Shown piece after piece: positions 18,307-27,178 of a stretch of DNA of 64,000 nt. The stretch comes from Sphingomonadales bacterium EhC05 (lineage in GTDB: Bacteria; Pseudomonadota; Alphaproteobacteria; Sphingomonadales; Sphingomonadaceae). The stretch covers positions 62,001-126,000 of the forward strand of contig LXYP01000006.1 of the NCBI GenBank assembly GCA_001650955.1, read 5' to 3'. The notes beneath the pieces are model-generated. The model did no database searches, had not been told where the DNA came from, and saw nothing but the letters and a program-made list of their open reading frames with translations. Each line of letters starts with the position of its first letter. Position 1 is the stretch's first letter. The translations under genes were made by a program, and so were the position numbers.

Positions 18307-19007
18307 CGTCCCGTACCGGCCTTCCAGCTTTTTGGGAGCGCGAAATTGCGATAGGCGTCCCGCGAGCGGGTCCATCCCTCTTCACCGATCGGAGTGGCCT
18401 TGAAAACACTGCGCTCCACCTGATCGGCGATAATCTCGAACATCGCCCGCGCCGTCTGTGGAAGGCTATCGAACCGCCCGATTTCCCGCGATGTCGACGA
18501 AGGGCGCAGCAAATTGGGTTTGCGTTTTTTGATGTCCTCGATGCTCCGGTAGAGCAGCAGATGGGTGGCCTCATCAAACCGCCCTGCGTCGGCGAGCAAT
18601 TCCGCCTCGTCGAGCAATTGTCGTGCCGCGGCGGCCTCGGGCTCCCAATATGCGTCGGCCCTGGGCTTGCGACCGCGCCATTCCTCCCAAAAGGGAGACA
18701 GAATCACCCACAGCAAAGTCAGGACGCCGATGGCCAGCAACAGGAGCAAGACAATCCGGATCACCGGCCAGGCATCGGCAATCGCTTCGGCGACAGGCGC
18801 GGAGACCTCCGCCAGCCATTCCAGAAAATCCAGCCACCATTGGGGTGTTTCCGGCGGTTCTGGCGGCGATACGACCTCATATTGAATATCGCCATCAGCA
18901 CGCACGTCTTCCCATGCACTGTCAAAAGAAGCACCCGCCTCCGTTCCCGTTACTTGCGCTTCTTCTGCCACGAATGAAGATGTTGCAGAAACCGGCAGAC
19001 TGGGCAA
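18303..19007 (-). CDS. DUF4129 domain-containing protein
   Basis: First gene of the MoxR operon, about 234 residues. A short N-terminal segment with FDSAWEDVRADGDIQYE is followed by one transmembrane helix near residues 84-107 and a cytoplasmic DUF4129 region (EAELLADAGRFDEATHLLLYRSIEDI). No ATG start exists between the upstream TAA and the conserved part: the candidates are TTG at 19007 and GTG at 18971, neither with a convincing ribosome site, so the N terminus is uncertain. It is coupled to the next gene by a 4-bp overlap. Function unknown. Confidence 0.8.
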   Translation of the reverse strand: MPSLPVSATSSFVAEEAQVTGTEAGASFDSAWEDVRADGDIQYEVVSPPEPPETPQWWLDFLEWLAEVSAPVAEAIADAWPVIRIVLLLLLAIGVLTLLWVILSPFWEEWRGRKPRADAYWEPEAAAARQLLDEAELLADAGRFDEATHLLLYRSIEDIKKRKPNLLRPSSTSREIGRFDSLPQTARAMFEIIADQVERSVFKATPIGEEGWTRSRDAYRNFALPKSWKAGTGR

Positions 19008-19105
19008 GCGCCAAGATAATTCGGAGCCCCAGCTTTACCCGAAATCAGATATGTGCAATCTTGGTTCGATATGTTGTTTATGATGGACAAATAAGGGGAA
19101 GAAGC

Positions 19106-19846
19106 ATGGCGGACACGAATGGGCAAATTGATATCAGCCGCGTGCTCAACAATACATTCGGCGTGATCGGTCGTAATCCTGTCGTTTTCCTGGGTCTCTC
19201 CTTGTTGATCGTTGGCATTCCCAATCTGTTTGTGCAGCTGGCGCAAGGCGATCCGGCCGCATCTTTGGGATTTTTCACCTCTCCGACTGTCATTCTGGGC
19301 AGTATTTTTGGCTTTTTCCTGAGCGTTTTCTTTTCCGTCGTTCTGCAGGCAACCTTGATCGTGGCAACCTTGAATGATCTGGCGGGCAAGCCGATCAATC
19401 TCGGTGATTGCATCAAAACCGCGATAGGCAAGTTTCTGCCGCTGATCGGACTGGGCATTTTGGTCAGTCTGGGCATTGGATTTGGCCTGCTGTTGCTGAT
19501 CGTACCGGGCATCATTCTCGCCCTGATGTGGCTGGTCGCAACACCGGTCATGATGGCCGAAGACAAGGGGATTATTGCATCCTTGAAAAGAAGCGCTGAA
19601 CTGACATCGGGATCCAAAATGATCCTGTTCATCTTGCTCATCGTCTTCATCATTGTCGCCATGATCATCGGATTCATCGGTGGTATCTTGAGCTTCTGGA
19701 GCGCATTCATGGTCGCCATCGTCAGTGCCTTGGTCAATACTCTGATCGGGGCCATTCAGGGAGCAGGTGTGGCGTCCATCTATATCGATCTGCGGACCGC
19801 CAAGGAAGGCGCCGACACCGGCAGCCTGGCTGACGTATTTGCCTAG
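19106..19846 (+). CDS. Multi-pass membrane protein, YciC/glycerophosphodiesterase membrane-domain-like
   Basis: This 246-residue hydrophobic protein has about six transmembrane helices. The segment VPGIILALMWLVATPVMMAEDKG followed by SLKRSAELTSGSK is the recurring pattern of the YciC/GDPD-membrane-domain superfamily. The frame is open far upstream, but ATG 19106 with GGGGAAGAAG in front is the natural start. It is divergent from the MoxR operon with a 98-bp shared upstream region. The C terminus (DLRTAKEGADTGSLADVFA) is cytoplasmic and polar. Function unknown. Confidence 0.83.
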   Translation: MADTNGQIDISRVLNNTFGVIGRNPVVFLGLSLLIVGIPNLFVQLAQGDPAASLGFFTSPTVILGSIFGFFLSVFFSVVLQATLIVATLNDLAGKPINLGDCIKTAIGKFLPLIGLGILVSLGIGFGLLLLIVPGIILALMWLVATPVMMAEDKGIIASLKRSAELTSGSKMILFILLIVFIIVAMIIGFIGGILSFWSAFMVAIVSALVNTLIGAIQGAGVASIYIDLRTAKEGADTGSLADVFA

Positions 19847-19962
19847 TCGGTTCATCGCCGATTGCGCAACCCGCCGATAGTCTTTGTCTATGATCCCTTG
19901 GCTTGGGCGGAATAGTCGCGTATGAGTTGCATATTGCTATCCACTTACCGGGCGAGATTTTC

Positions 19963-20448
19963 ATGATAAATTTGACGATTAATGGGCAGGAAAAAGCTGT
20001 CGAAGTCGACCCTGCGACACCGATCTTATGGGTCGTCCGCGAAAATCTTGAAATGAACGGGACAAAATTTGGCTGCGGCATCGCGCAATGCGGCGCCTGC
20101 ACCGTCCATCTCGATGGCCAGCCGGTGCGCAGCTGCTCGACCCCGATCTCCCAAGCCGAAGGCAAGTCGATCACGACGATTGAAGGCATAGCGGACGAAG
20201 ACGGAACCCTCTCCAAAGTGCAGCAGGCCTGGATTGATGTGCAGGTGCCGCAATGCGGCTATTGCCAGTCCGGCCAGATCATGTCGGCGACAGCCTTGCT
20301 GACAAAAAACCCTTCTCCAACCGACGCACAGATCGACGCGGCTATGGCCGGAAACGTCTGTCGCTGCGGCATGTATGGCCGGATTCGTCAAGCCATCAAG
20401 ATCGCCGCGGGCATTGAGCAGCCGACGACGAAGGAGACAATAGCATGA
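19963..20448 (+). CDS. iorA: (2Fe-2S)-binding protein, isoquinoline 1-oxidoreductase alpha subunit-like
   Basis: This 161-residue small subunit of a molybdenum hydroxylase has a plant-type ferredoxin domain ([13 protein letters not shown] around residue 43) and a C-terminal domain with CGYCQSGQ and [12 protein letters not shown], giving two [2Fe-2S] clusters. The size and its position directly before an IorB-like gene support IorA, although aldehyde oxidoreductases share the layout. The ATG at 19963 is chosen over the longer frame from 19903 because the family begins MIxLxxNG. It overlaps iorB by 4 bp. Confidence 0.88.
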   Translation: MINLTINGQEKAVEVDPATPILWVVRENLEMNGTKFGCGIAQCGACTVHLDGQPVRSCSTPISQAEGKSITTIEGIADEDGTLSKVQQAWIDVQVPQCGYCQSGQIMSATALLTKNPSPTDAQIDAAMAGNVCRCGMYGRIRQAIKIAAGIEQPTTKETIA

Positions 20449-22691
20449 GCGATGCAGAGACCATGGCCGACAGCCCGAAGAAAAAAGGCAAATGGACGCG
20501 CCGGGCCTTTATCGGCGCGGGCGTTGTTGCGGGCGGCGCGCTGGTCGTCGGCGTGGCCGTGCGTCCTGGCAATCCGATCGATCGACTAAGTCCAATGCTG
20601 GCCAATGGCCAGGATGAGCAATTGCTCAATGCATGGGTGAAAGTGGGTGCCGACAATGTCGTGACTGCTGTCATCCCCCATGTTGAAATGGGCCAGGGCG
20701 TATATACCGCCCTTGCACAAATGCTGGCTGACGAAATGGACGCGGATTGGGCGACGGTTAGAATTCTCGAGGCACCCGCCGACAAGAAATATGTTTCCGA
20801 TTCCATTGGTCGCGATTTTCTTTTCCCTGACCTGGAGGTCCCGGAAATTTTTGAGCCAACAGTCGCGGGTGGAATATTGGAACTCGCCCAAGCGATGGGG
20901 CTTCAATTTACTGGTGGTAGCTTTTCAGTCCGCGCGACCGGTCAACGCGCGATGCGCACGGCAGGGGCGGCGGCACGGGAAATGCTGATCGCCGCTGCAG
21001 CCAGCGAATGGAATGTCCCGGCTACCGAGATCACAACCGAAAACAGCATGCTGAGCCACGCGAAAAGCGGCAAATCAGAGCCATTTGCGAAATTTGCAAC
21101 GGCCGCCGCCGAGCAAAGCCTGCCTGCGAAACCCAAATTGAAATCACCCGAAAATTACAAATTGATGGGCAAGCCGCTAGCGCGTCATGATATTCCTGAA
21201 AAGGTTGATGGCAGTGCGGTTTTCGGAATTGATGCCAATGTGCCCGGCATGAAATATGCTGCGGTCAAGGCCGCGCCCGTGGTCGGCGCAACCGTCGCAT
21301 CGATGGATGCGAGCGCCGCAAAGGCGATGCCGGGCGTGTTGCAAATCCTCAACATGGGGGATTTTGTCGCCGTGGTCGCCGATGGCTATTGGCAGGCGCA
21401 GCAGGCGCTCAACACGATCGACACCCAATATAGCAAAACCGAGGGTGATGATCTCAACCTCGACGGCTTGTTCGCCCGCTATGACAGCTATCTCAACGAT
21501 GCTGGCGATGATGGCGGCGACATCGAGACCGAAGAAGGCGATGTCGCGGATGCCTTTGTGCGCGCCACGACAAAGGTCGAGGCCGAATATAAAGTGCCGT
21601 TCCTCGCCCATGCGACGATGGAACCGATGAACTGCACCGCCTGGGTTCGGGATGGCAAATGCGATGTGTGGTCTGGGCATCAGGCGCCGGTCAATGCTCG
21701 CCAGGCGGCGGCTGACGCGGCTGGGCTCGATTTCGAGGACGTCACTTATCACAATGCCTATCTCGGCGGCGGTTTCGGTCGGCGCTCCGAAAAAGACAAT
21801 ATCGAAATGGCGGTTCGGATCGCCAAGGCCACTGGCTATCCGGTCAAGATGATCTGGTCGCGTGAAGAAGACACGATGCAGGATCATTATCGTCCCTCGG
21901 CCACCAGCCGTTTTCAGGGCGGGCTCGATGCGGATGGCAAGGCGGTGAGCTGGAGCAATATCCACACGCATCTGTTCGATCCGCAGGAGGCGCCAACCGT
22001 GCCTTATTATAATATCGCCAATCACAAGATCCGCAAAGTCGATGTCCCGACCCATTTGCGCTTTGGTCCATGGCGTTCGGTCGATCATAGCCAACACGGC
22101 TTTTTCATCGAATCTTTCGTTGATGAAATGGCCCATGCCGCCGGCAAGGATGGCTATGCCTTCCGCCGCGAATTGCTCGCCGGATCGGATCGCCATCTCA
22201 AGATACTCGATCTGGCCGCGAAAATGTCAGGCTGGGACCAGCCGCTGCCCGAAAAGCACGGACGCGGGATCGCCTTTGTTCCGTCCTTTGGTTCGATCAT
22301 CGCCCAGGTCGCGGAAGTCGACATGAGCGGCGCCAAACCGAAAGTCAAAAAAATCTATGTCGCCGCCGATGCCGGTTTTGTCGTCAACCCGGACGGCTTT
22401 ATCGCGCAGATGGAAAGCGCCATTGTCTATGGCCTGACCGCGACGCTCTATGGTGAGATTTCGATCAAAAATGGCGCCGTGCAGCAGAGCAATTTCCACG
22501 ACTATCAAATGCTCCGGATCAACGAGATGCCCGAGGTCGAGGTTCAGATCATCAATGGCGATCACAAGCGGCTCGGCGGCGGCGGGGAACCGGGACTGCC
22601 ACCTTTGGCACCGGCCGTCACCAATGCGATTTTTGCCGCCACCGGCACACGAATCCGCGAATTGCCGCTGTCCAAACATAGCTTCGCCTGA
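20445..22691 (+). CDS. iorB: Xanthine dehydrogenase family molybdopterin-binding subunit, IorB-like
   Basis: This 748-residue large subunit has a twin-arginine leader with [19 protein letters not shown] near residue 18, so the enzyme is predicted to be exported folded to the periplasm. Moco-binding segments include [26 protein letters not shown] and the C-terminal [14 protein letters not shown] carrying the catalytic glutamate. IorB-type subunits pair with a small 2Fe-2S subunit and pass electrons to cytochrome c, which fits the next gene. The substrate could be an N-heterocycle or an aldehyde; sequence alone does not decide. Confidence 0.88.
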   Translation: MSDAETMADSPKKKGKWTRRAFIGAGVVAGGALVVGVAVRPGNPIDRLSPMLANGQDEQLLNAWVKVGADNVVTAVIPHVEMGQGVYTALAQMLADEMDADWATVRILEAPADKKYVSDSIGRDFLFPDLEVPEIFEPTVAGGILELAQAMGLQFTGGSFSVRATGQRAMRTAGAAAREMLIAAAASEWNVPATEITTENSMLSHAKSGKSEPFAKFATAAAEQSLPAKPKLKSPENYKLMGKPLARHDIPEKVDGSAVFGIDANVPGMKYAAVKAAPVVGATVASMDASAAKAMPGVLQILNMGDFVAVVADGYWQAQQALNTIDTQYSKTEGDDLNLDGLFARYDSYLNDAGDDGGDIETEEGDVADAFVRATTKVEAEYKVPFLAHATMEPMNCTAWVRDGKCDVWSGHQAPVNARQAAADAAGLDFEDVTYHNAYLGGGFGRRSEKDNIEMAVRIAKATGYPVKMIWSREEDTMQDHYRPSATSRFQGGLDADGKAVSWSNIHTHLFDPQEAPTVPYYNIANHKIRKVDVPTHLRFGPWRSVDHSQHGFFIESFVDEMAHAAGKDGYAFRRELLAGSDRHLKILDLAAKMSGWDQPLPEKHGRGIAFVPSFGSIIAQVAEVDMSGAKPKVKKIYVAADAGFVVNPDGFIAQMESAIVYGLTATLYGEISIKNGAVQQSNFHDYQMLRINEMPEVEVQIINGDHKRLGGGGEPGLPPLAPAVTNAIFAATGTRIRELPLSKHSFA

Positions 22692-22704
22692 TCGGAACCG
22701 GAAT

Positions 22705-23175
22705 ATGACTATAGCCCGCGCATTGCCATTATTGTCCCTTATCTTGCTCGCCGCCTGTAGCGCCGATCCGGTACCGGGACCGACAGAACAGATCATCGTG
22801 CGGGAACCGGGCGACGCGGCGGTCGAAACAGCGGTCGCGACGCCCGAAGCCGATCCGGAGCTGGCGCTGATCGCGGCCGGCAAAGCGGCCTTTGCCAATT
22901 GCTCCGCCTGTCACGCGATCGTCGCAGATGCCGCCAATGGCGTCGGTCCGACACTTTATGGCATGATTGGCAAGCCGGCCGGCGCCGTCGATGGCTTCGC
23001 CTATTCCGACGCGCTCAATGCATCAGGGATCATCTGGACCGCCGCAGAGCTGGACGCCTTTATCGCCAATCCCGCGGCCAAAATTCCGGGCACGACGATG
23101 GTCGCCGGCGCGCTCGCCGAGCCGGAGCAGCGGCGAGCGGTGATCGCCTATATCGAAAGCCTCTCTGCCAGTTGA
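22705..23175 (+). CDS. Class I cytochrome c, lipoprotein
   Basis: This 156-residue protein has a signal peptide ending in the lipobox LLAAC (Cys near residue 19), an acidic linker, then a cytochrome c domain with heme motif CSACH and the methionine ligand in PGTTM. It should sit in the periplasm anchored by lipid and accept electrons from the neighbouring molybdenum hydroxylase. The ATG at 22705 is 13 bp after iorB; the longer frame overlaps iorB and lacks the signal peptide. Confident as a cytochrome; the partner assignment is inferred. Confidence 0.9.
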   Translation: MTIARALPLLSLILLAACSADPVPGPTEQIIVREPGDAAVETAVATPEADPELALIAAGKAAFANCSACHAIVADAANGVGPTLYGMIGKPAGAVDGFAYSDALNASGIIWTAAELDAFIANPAAKIPGTTMVAGALAEPEQRRAVIAYIESLSAS

Positions 23176-23198
23176 GCCAGGCGCCCGGATCTGGACGG

Positions 23199-23780
23199 AT
23201 GCTGGCCTTGCTGGCAGCCGGACAGTCACGGCGATTTGGCGACCAAGACAAGCTGAACGCGCTTTTGGGCAGCAAGAAACTCGGCCTTCACGCAGCAACG
23301 ACATGGGCCGAATTTCCGTTCATGCGCAAATTGGTGATTGCATCCCCCGATCATCCATGCGCCCAGGGCTGGCGCGATCTGGGCTATAGGGTGATTCCTA
23401 ATAGGCAGGCCGAACAAGGTCAGGCGACCTCGGTCCGGCACGCGGCGGAACAGGCCATCGAATTTGGCGCGACATCGCTATGTATCGCTCTGGCTGACAT
23501 GCCCTTTGTCTCACCTGACCATATCGACCGGTTGCTGACGGGCTTTGAAAATTTAGGGCGCCAGCAGATCGTCGCCTCGACCAGCAATGAACAAGCCATG
23601 CCGCCGGCGATTTTCCCACAAGACAGGCTTCGCCTGTTAAGCGCGCTGGACGGCGATAAAGGCGCCCGCGCGATGCTGTCTCACGCGCATGTGATCGCCG
23701 GCGACGAACAGATATTGTTGGATATTGACACTGCTGAGGATCTCGCCAAGGCAGAAATAATACACAATAAAAACAAATAG
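23199..23780 (+). CDS. mocA: Nucleotidyltransferase family protein, MocA/MobA-like
   Basis: This 193-residue NTP-transferase begins with LALLAAGQSRRFGDQDK, the nucleotide-binding LAAGxSxRF motif, and contains ADMPFVSPDHI near residue 105. Such proteins attach CMP or GMP to molybdopterin. Bacterial xanthine-oxidase-family enzymes usually need the cytosine dinucleotide form, so MocA is the likelier assignment next to iorAB. I start at ATG 23199; a TTG at 23172 overlapping the cytochrome gene is possible. Fourth gene of the iorA-iorB-cytochrome-mocA operon. Confidence 0.83.
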   Translation: MLALLAAGQSRRFGDQDKLNALLGSKKLGLHAATTWAEFPFMRKLVIASPDHPCAQGWRDLGYRVIPNRQAEQGQATSVRHAAEQAIEFGATSLCIALADMPFVSPDHIDRLLTGFENLGRQQIVASTSNEQAMPPAIFPQDRLRLLSALDGDKGARAMLSHAHVIAGDEQILLDIDTAEDLAKAEIIHNKNK

Positions 23781-23787
23781 TTAACTG

Positions 23788-24555
23788 CTAGAATAATGAT
23801 ATGGGATCGACCAGAAAGATATCCGGTCTCGCCTCCAATCCCTCCAATATCGGATATTTATGCCAGGCCCCAAACAGGATCAGAACGCGCTTTTTCTGAC
23901 CCTTGATCTTATCGAGACCGGCGTGGATTTGCGCCAGATGCGCTGCGTTAATCGCCTGCCAGCCTCCGGCCCCGAGGTCATCGCCGAACAGCCGCTGATA
24001 GGTCTCCTGACGGTCTTTGACCGCTGCATCATAAGCGCGCGAGTGAATGAACCGAGGGTCATCGGATTTGCCTGAAACCGCTCTGTTATAAGCCCGGATC
24101 GCGGCCTGATATGCGAACCAGTCCTGTGCCCGCACCGGATCGCTTTCCAGTCGTTTGACAATGCGGCGACGATCTTCGGCGATCTCCTGCGTCCAGGCCG
24201 CCACGGGAACCATCTCGAAACCCATGTCCGCGCGCAGCGGAAAGACGACGTCGATCAATTCGGGGAAATCATCTGCCCGACTTTCCCGGACTTCGCCATA
24301 TTGGTCAAAATTCGCGGACGCCGTTTCAAATCGATCCGGCGGCAATTCGACCATGATGATATCGGGCTCAAACTGCACAATCGCCTTGCGCAGGACTTCG
24401 AGAGAATAAATGTCGCTACGCCGGTGCTGACCATGAATCGCACCGATCATGGTGACGATCGTAACTTCCGAGGACGGCATTGGCGATGGCTTGTCTTCCG
24501 CGCAACCCGACAGCAGCAGCGCCAATAGGATCAGGAATGGGAAATTATTCCGCAT
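23788..24555 (-). CDS. Lipoprotein, TraB/ChaN-like fold
   Basis: This 255-residue protein has a lipoprotein signal (LILLALLLSGC) and then a domain resembling the TraB/GumN/ChaN superfamily: IGAIHGQHRRSD near residue 30, PDIIMVELPPDRFE, and AWHKYPI near the C terminus. Members are putative metal-dependent peptidases or heme-binding lipoproteins. Charged helices fill the middle. The ATG at 24555 lies inside the end of the YhhQ gene (11-bp overlap), so the two are co-translated. Function unknown. Confidence 0.72.
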   Translation of the reverse strand: MRNNFPFLILLALLLSGCAEDKPSPMPSSEVTIVTMIGAIHGQHRRSDIYSLEVLRKAIVQFEPDIIMVELPPDRFETASANFDQYGEVRESRADDFPELIDVVFPLRADMGFEMVPVAAWTQEIAEDRRRIVKRLESDPVRAQDWFAYQAAIRAYNRAVSGKSDDPRFIHSRAYDAAVKDRQETYQRLFGDDLGAGGWQAINAAHLAQIHAGLDKIKGQKKRVLILFGAWHKYPILEGLEARPDIFLVDPISLF

Positions 24556-25192
24556 CCAGCCGCTTCGCCAACCGGACAATGCCATAGACCAGCGGCGGTA
24601 CGAATATCGCCGAAAGAATCACTTTGGCGAGCAACTGGCCGGGCATGATCTTCATCAAGGGGGCGACACCATAGAATGCTACGGAGATAAAGATCAATGT
24701 ATCCAGCGCCTGGCTGGTCACGCCTGCGACCATGCTGCGGAACCACAGGAACCGGCCGCTTTCGCCTTTCAGCTTGGTGATCAGGAAGACGTTGAGCAGC
24801 TGGGATGCGCCATAGGCAAGAATGCCGGCAAACATCAGCCGAGTCGACTGGTTGAGGATGATGTCAAACGCGACCCGCTTTTCCTCTTCCCAGAAGGAGG
24901 CAGGCGGCAGCGCCAAAACCAGCTGAATCAGAATCATCGAGACGACAATGGGAATGAAACCGAAGACCACCAGACGATTGGCGGTCTTACGACCATAGGT
25001 TTCGGCGGTTGCGCTCGACAATACCACCAAGAGGATGAACGCAAATATCCCCGCCTCCACCGCCAGCGGCAGGGGTTCCAGCGACACGAGCTTGTTGCCG
25101 AGTATTCCTGCCAGGCTGGCCATCCCGCCATAGAGTACGGTGATGATGAAAAGTCCGCGCGGAATATGCTTTGTTTTAATGATGTCTTCCAT
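24545..25192 (-). CDS. yhhQ: Queuosine precursor transporter (VUT family, YhhQ-like)
   Basis: This 215-residue inner-membrane protein has six predicted helices. Family signatures are LAGILGNKLV, the conserved ATAETYGRKTANRLVVFG after helix 2, and WFRSMVAGVTSQALDTLIFISVAFYG in the C-terminal half. YhhQ/QPTR proteins import preQ0 or preQ1 for tRNA queuosine synthesis. The ATG at 25192 is followed by a soluble leader, MEDIIKTKHIPRG. It shares a 126-bp divergent intergenic region with the LOG-type gene; no clear preQ1 riboswitch could be recognised there. Confidence 0.88.
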   Translation of the reverse strand: MEDIIKTKHIPRGLFIITVLYGGMASLAGILGNKLVSLEPLPLAVEAGIFAFILLVVLSSATAETYGRKTANRLVVFGFIPIVVSMILIQLVLALPPASFWEEEKRVAFDIILNQSTRLMFAGILAYGASQLLNVFLITKLKGESGRFLWFRSMVAGVTSQALDTLIFISVAFYGVAPLMKIMPGQLLAKVILSAIFVPPLVYGIVRLAKRLDAE

Positions 25193-25318
25193 CGCAAACG
25201 CCTAGCGCGGTCGACGAAGAAAAAAAAGAAATAGTATCGTCGCGCATTTTTTCTATAGGGAAAGAATAAGGACAATCAGCAGTACGCGCAGCATCATGCC
25301 GCGCATTCGGGGGCAAAT

Positions 25319-25888
25319 TTGCAGCGACTAGCAGTTTATTGTGGGGCTAATGCCGGCCGAGACCCGGCCTATGCACAAACGACCGTTTCACTGGGCATCG
25401 CCATGGCGGCGCGCGACGTCGATCTGGTCTATGGCGGCGGCAAGCTCGGCCTGATGGGCATTATCGCTGACACCGTGCTCTCCCAAGGCGGTATAGTTCA
25501 CGGCGTCATTCCTGAGATGCTCAAGGATCTGGAAGTGGCGCATACCGGCGTGACAGAGCTTCACATCGTTCAGAATATGCACGAGCGCAAAGCCAAGATG
25601 ACCGACCTTACGGATGCATTTGTCGCTTTGCCCGGCGGAGTCGGGACGATGGATGAACTATTTGAGGCCTGGAGCTGGAATGCGCTTGGCTATCACAACA
25701 AGCCATTCGCCATATTGAATATGGCTGGATATTGGGATTCCTTAATCGATTTCCTCGATAAAATGACAGAGCAAGGCTTTGTATCTGCCGAGCGGCGCAA
25801 GCATTTGATCGTGTCCGAAGATATTGACGACTGCCTCGACCGGCTGGCTGCTGCCTGCAACAGTGAAACGGGCAGTTTCACGTGGTAA
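25319..25888 (+). CDS. LOG family protein / TIGR00730 Rossmann-fold protein
   Basis: This 189-residue protein has the LOG family signatures LAVYCGANAGRDPAY at the start, VYGGGKLGLMG and PGGVGTMDELFE. LOG enzymes hydrolyse nucleoside 5'-monophosphates to base plus ribose 5-phosphate, including cytokinin ribotides. The start is TTG at 25319: no ATG or GTG occurs between it and the upstream in-frame TAG, and the N terminus matches the family exactly. It precedes a nucleoside transporter gene by 15 bp, in line with nucleotide or nucleoside salvage. Confidence 0.88.
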   Translation: MQRLAVYCGANAGRDPAYAQTTVSLGIAMAARDVDLVYGGGKLGLMGIIADTVLSQGGIVHGVIPEMLKDLEVAHTGVTELHIVQNMHERKAKMTDLTDAFVALPGGVGTMDELFEAWSWNALGYHNKPFAILNMAGYWDSLIDFLDKMTEQGFVSAERRKHLIVSEDIDDCLDRLAAACNSETGSFTW

Positions 25889-25903
25889 ACCGGAGCTGAT
25901 AGC

Positions 25904-27139
25904 ATGACATCGATCCTGACTAGCCTCGCCGGTATGGCGCTCATCTTGCTGCTCGCATTCGGCCTTTCAACGGGTCGCCGGAACATCAGATTGCGCGTGG
26001 TTGGCGCGGCTTTTGCGCTACAAGCCGGGATTGCCGTGATCGTACTCTATATCCCGGTCGGCAAGCAGATCATTCAGGCCATGGCGGACGGCGTCTCGAA
26101 CCTGCTGGGCTATGCGTCTGCGGGCACCAATTTCATCTTCGGCCCGCTGGCAGACCCTTCCGTCGGCGGCAATAGCTTTGCCATCGCCGCGCTACCCGTG
26201 ATCATCTTCTTCTCGGCGCTGATATCGATTCTCTACTATCTCAACATCATGCAGTTTATCATCAAATGGGTCGGCGGCGCCATTCAGAAGATTACCGGCA
26301 TTTCCAAAGTCGAATCACTCTGCGCCGCGGCCAATATCTTCGTCGGTCAATCCGAATCCCCCTTGGTCATCCGCCCTTATCTCGCCAGTCTGACCCAGTC
26401 ACAGCTGTTCACGGTGATGAGCGTTGGCATGGCCGGTGTTGCGGGCACCATATTGGCCGCTTATGCCGCCATGGGTATCCGCATCGACTATCTGCTCGCC
26501 GCCGCCTTCATGTCCGCGCCCGGCGGCATATTGATGGCGAAGATCATCATGCCCGACAATCCGGATGATCCCGCGCCGGAAGATCTCGTAATCGCGGTGG
26601 AATATGAGGATGAGAAGCCCGCCAACCTGATCATGGCCGCTGCAATGGGCGCGCAAACCGGGGTGAAGCTGGCCGTCGCAGTAGGCGCAATGGTGCTCGC
26701 CTTTGTCGCGCTCGTAGCCTTGGCCAACGGTTTGCTCGGTGGTGTCGGTGGCTGGTTTGGCTATCCAGAACTCAGCTTTCAGCAAATCATTGGCTATATA
26801 TTTGCACCGATCATGTTTCTGCTCGGCGTTCCCTGGGAAGAGGCGATGCGGGCTGGCGGATTATTCGGGACCAAAGTCGTGCTCAACGAATTTGTCGCCT
26901 TTATCGAACTGGGCAAGATTCAGGATGGCATTTCTCCACTGACCAACGCGATTGTGATTTTTGCGCTCTGCGGATTTGCCAATTTCAGCAGCATCGCGAT
27001 TCAGCTGGCCGTCACCGGGGGCCTCGCCCCGAATCAGCGTCCGGTGATCGCCAAGCTCGGGCTGCGGGCCCTGGCAGCGGGGTCGCTCGCCAATTTGATG
27101 AGCGCGGCTTTGGCCGGAATCCTGTTGTCAATCGGCTAG
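25904..27139 (+). CDS. CNT-family nucleoside transporter (NupC-like)
   Basis: This 411-residue membrane protein is a concentrative nucleoside transporter: the EF-type signature FVGQSESPLVIRPYLASLTQSQLFTVM around residue 145 and FGTKVVLNEFVAFIEL around 325 are the substrate- and cation-binding re-entrant regions of the family. The length matches NupC (about 400). It follows the LOG-type gene by 15 bp and is probably cotranscribed with it. It imports nucleosides with H+ or Na+; specificity is not resolved. Confidence 0.92.
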   Translation: MTSILTSLAGMALILLLAFGLSTGRRNIRLRVVGAAFALQAGIAVIVLYIPVGKQIIQAMADGVSNLLGYASAGTNFIFGPLADPSVGGNSFAIAALPVIIFFSALISILYYLNIMQFIIKWVGGAIQKITGISKVESLCAAANIFVGQSESPLVIRPYLASLTQSQLFTVMSVGMAGVAGTILAAYAAMGIRIDYLLAAAFMSAPGGILMAKIIMPDNPDDPAPEDLVIAVEYEDEKPANLIMAAAMGAQTGVKLAVAVGAMVLAFVALVALANGLLGGVGGWFGYPELSFQQIIGYIFAPIMFLLGVPWEEAMRAGGLFGTKVVLNEFVAFIELGKIQDGISPLTNAIVIFALCGFANFSSIAIQLAVTGGLAPNQRPVIAKLGLRALAAGSLANLMSAALAGILLSIG

Positions 27140-27178
27140 AGCGATTGACAAACCGGGACGAGCACGCATCTTAGAGAT

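Noticed and set aside
21177-22196. A 339-codon antisense frame within iorB
   Set aside because: Shadow of the molybdopterin subunit; no family resemblance.
25193-25318. A possible preQ1 riboswitch before yhhQ
   Set aside because: I could not draw the required compact pseudoknot with a ribosome-site overlap.
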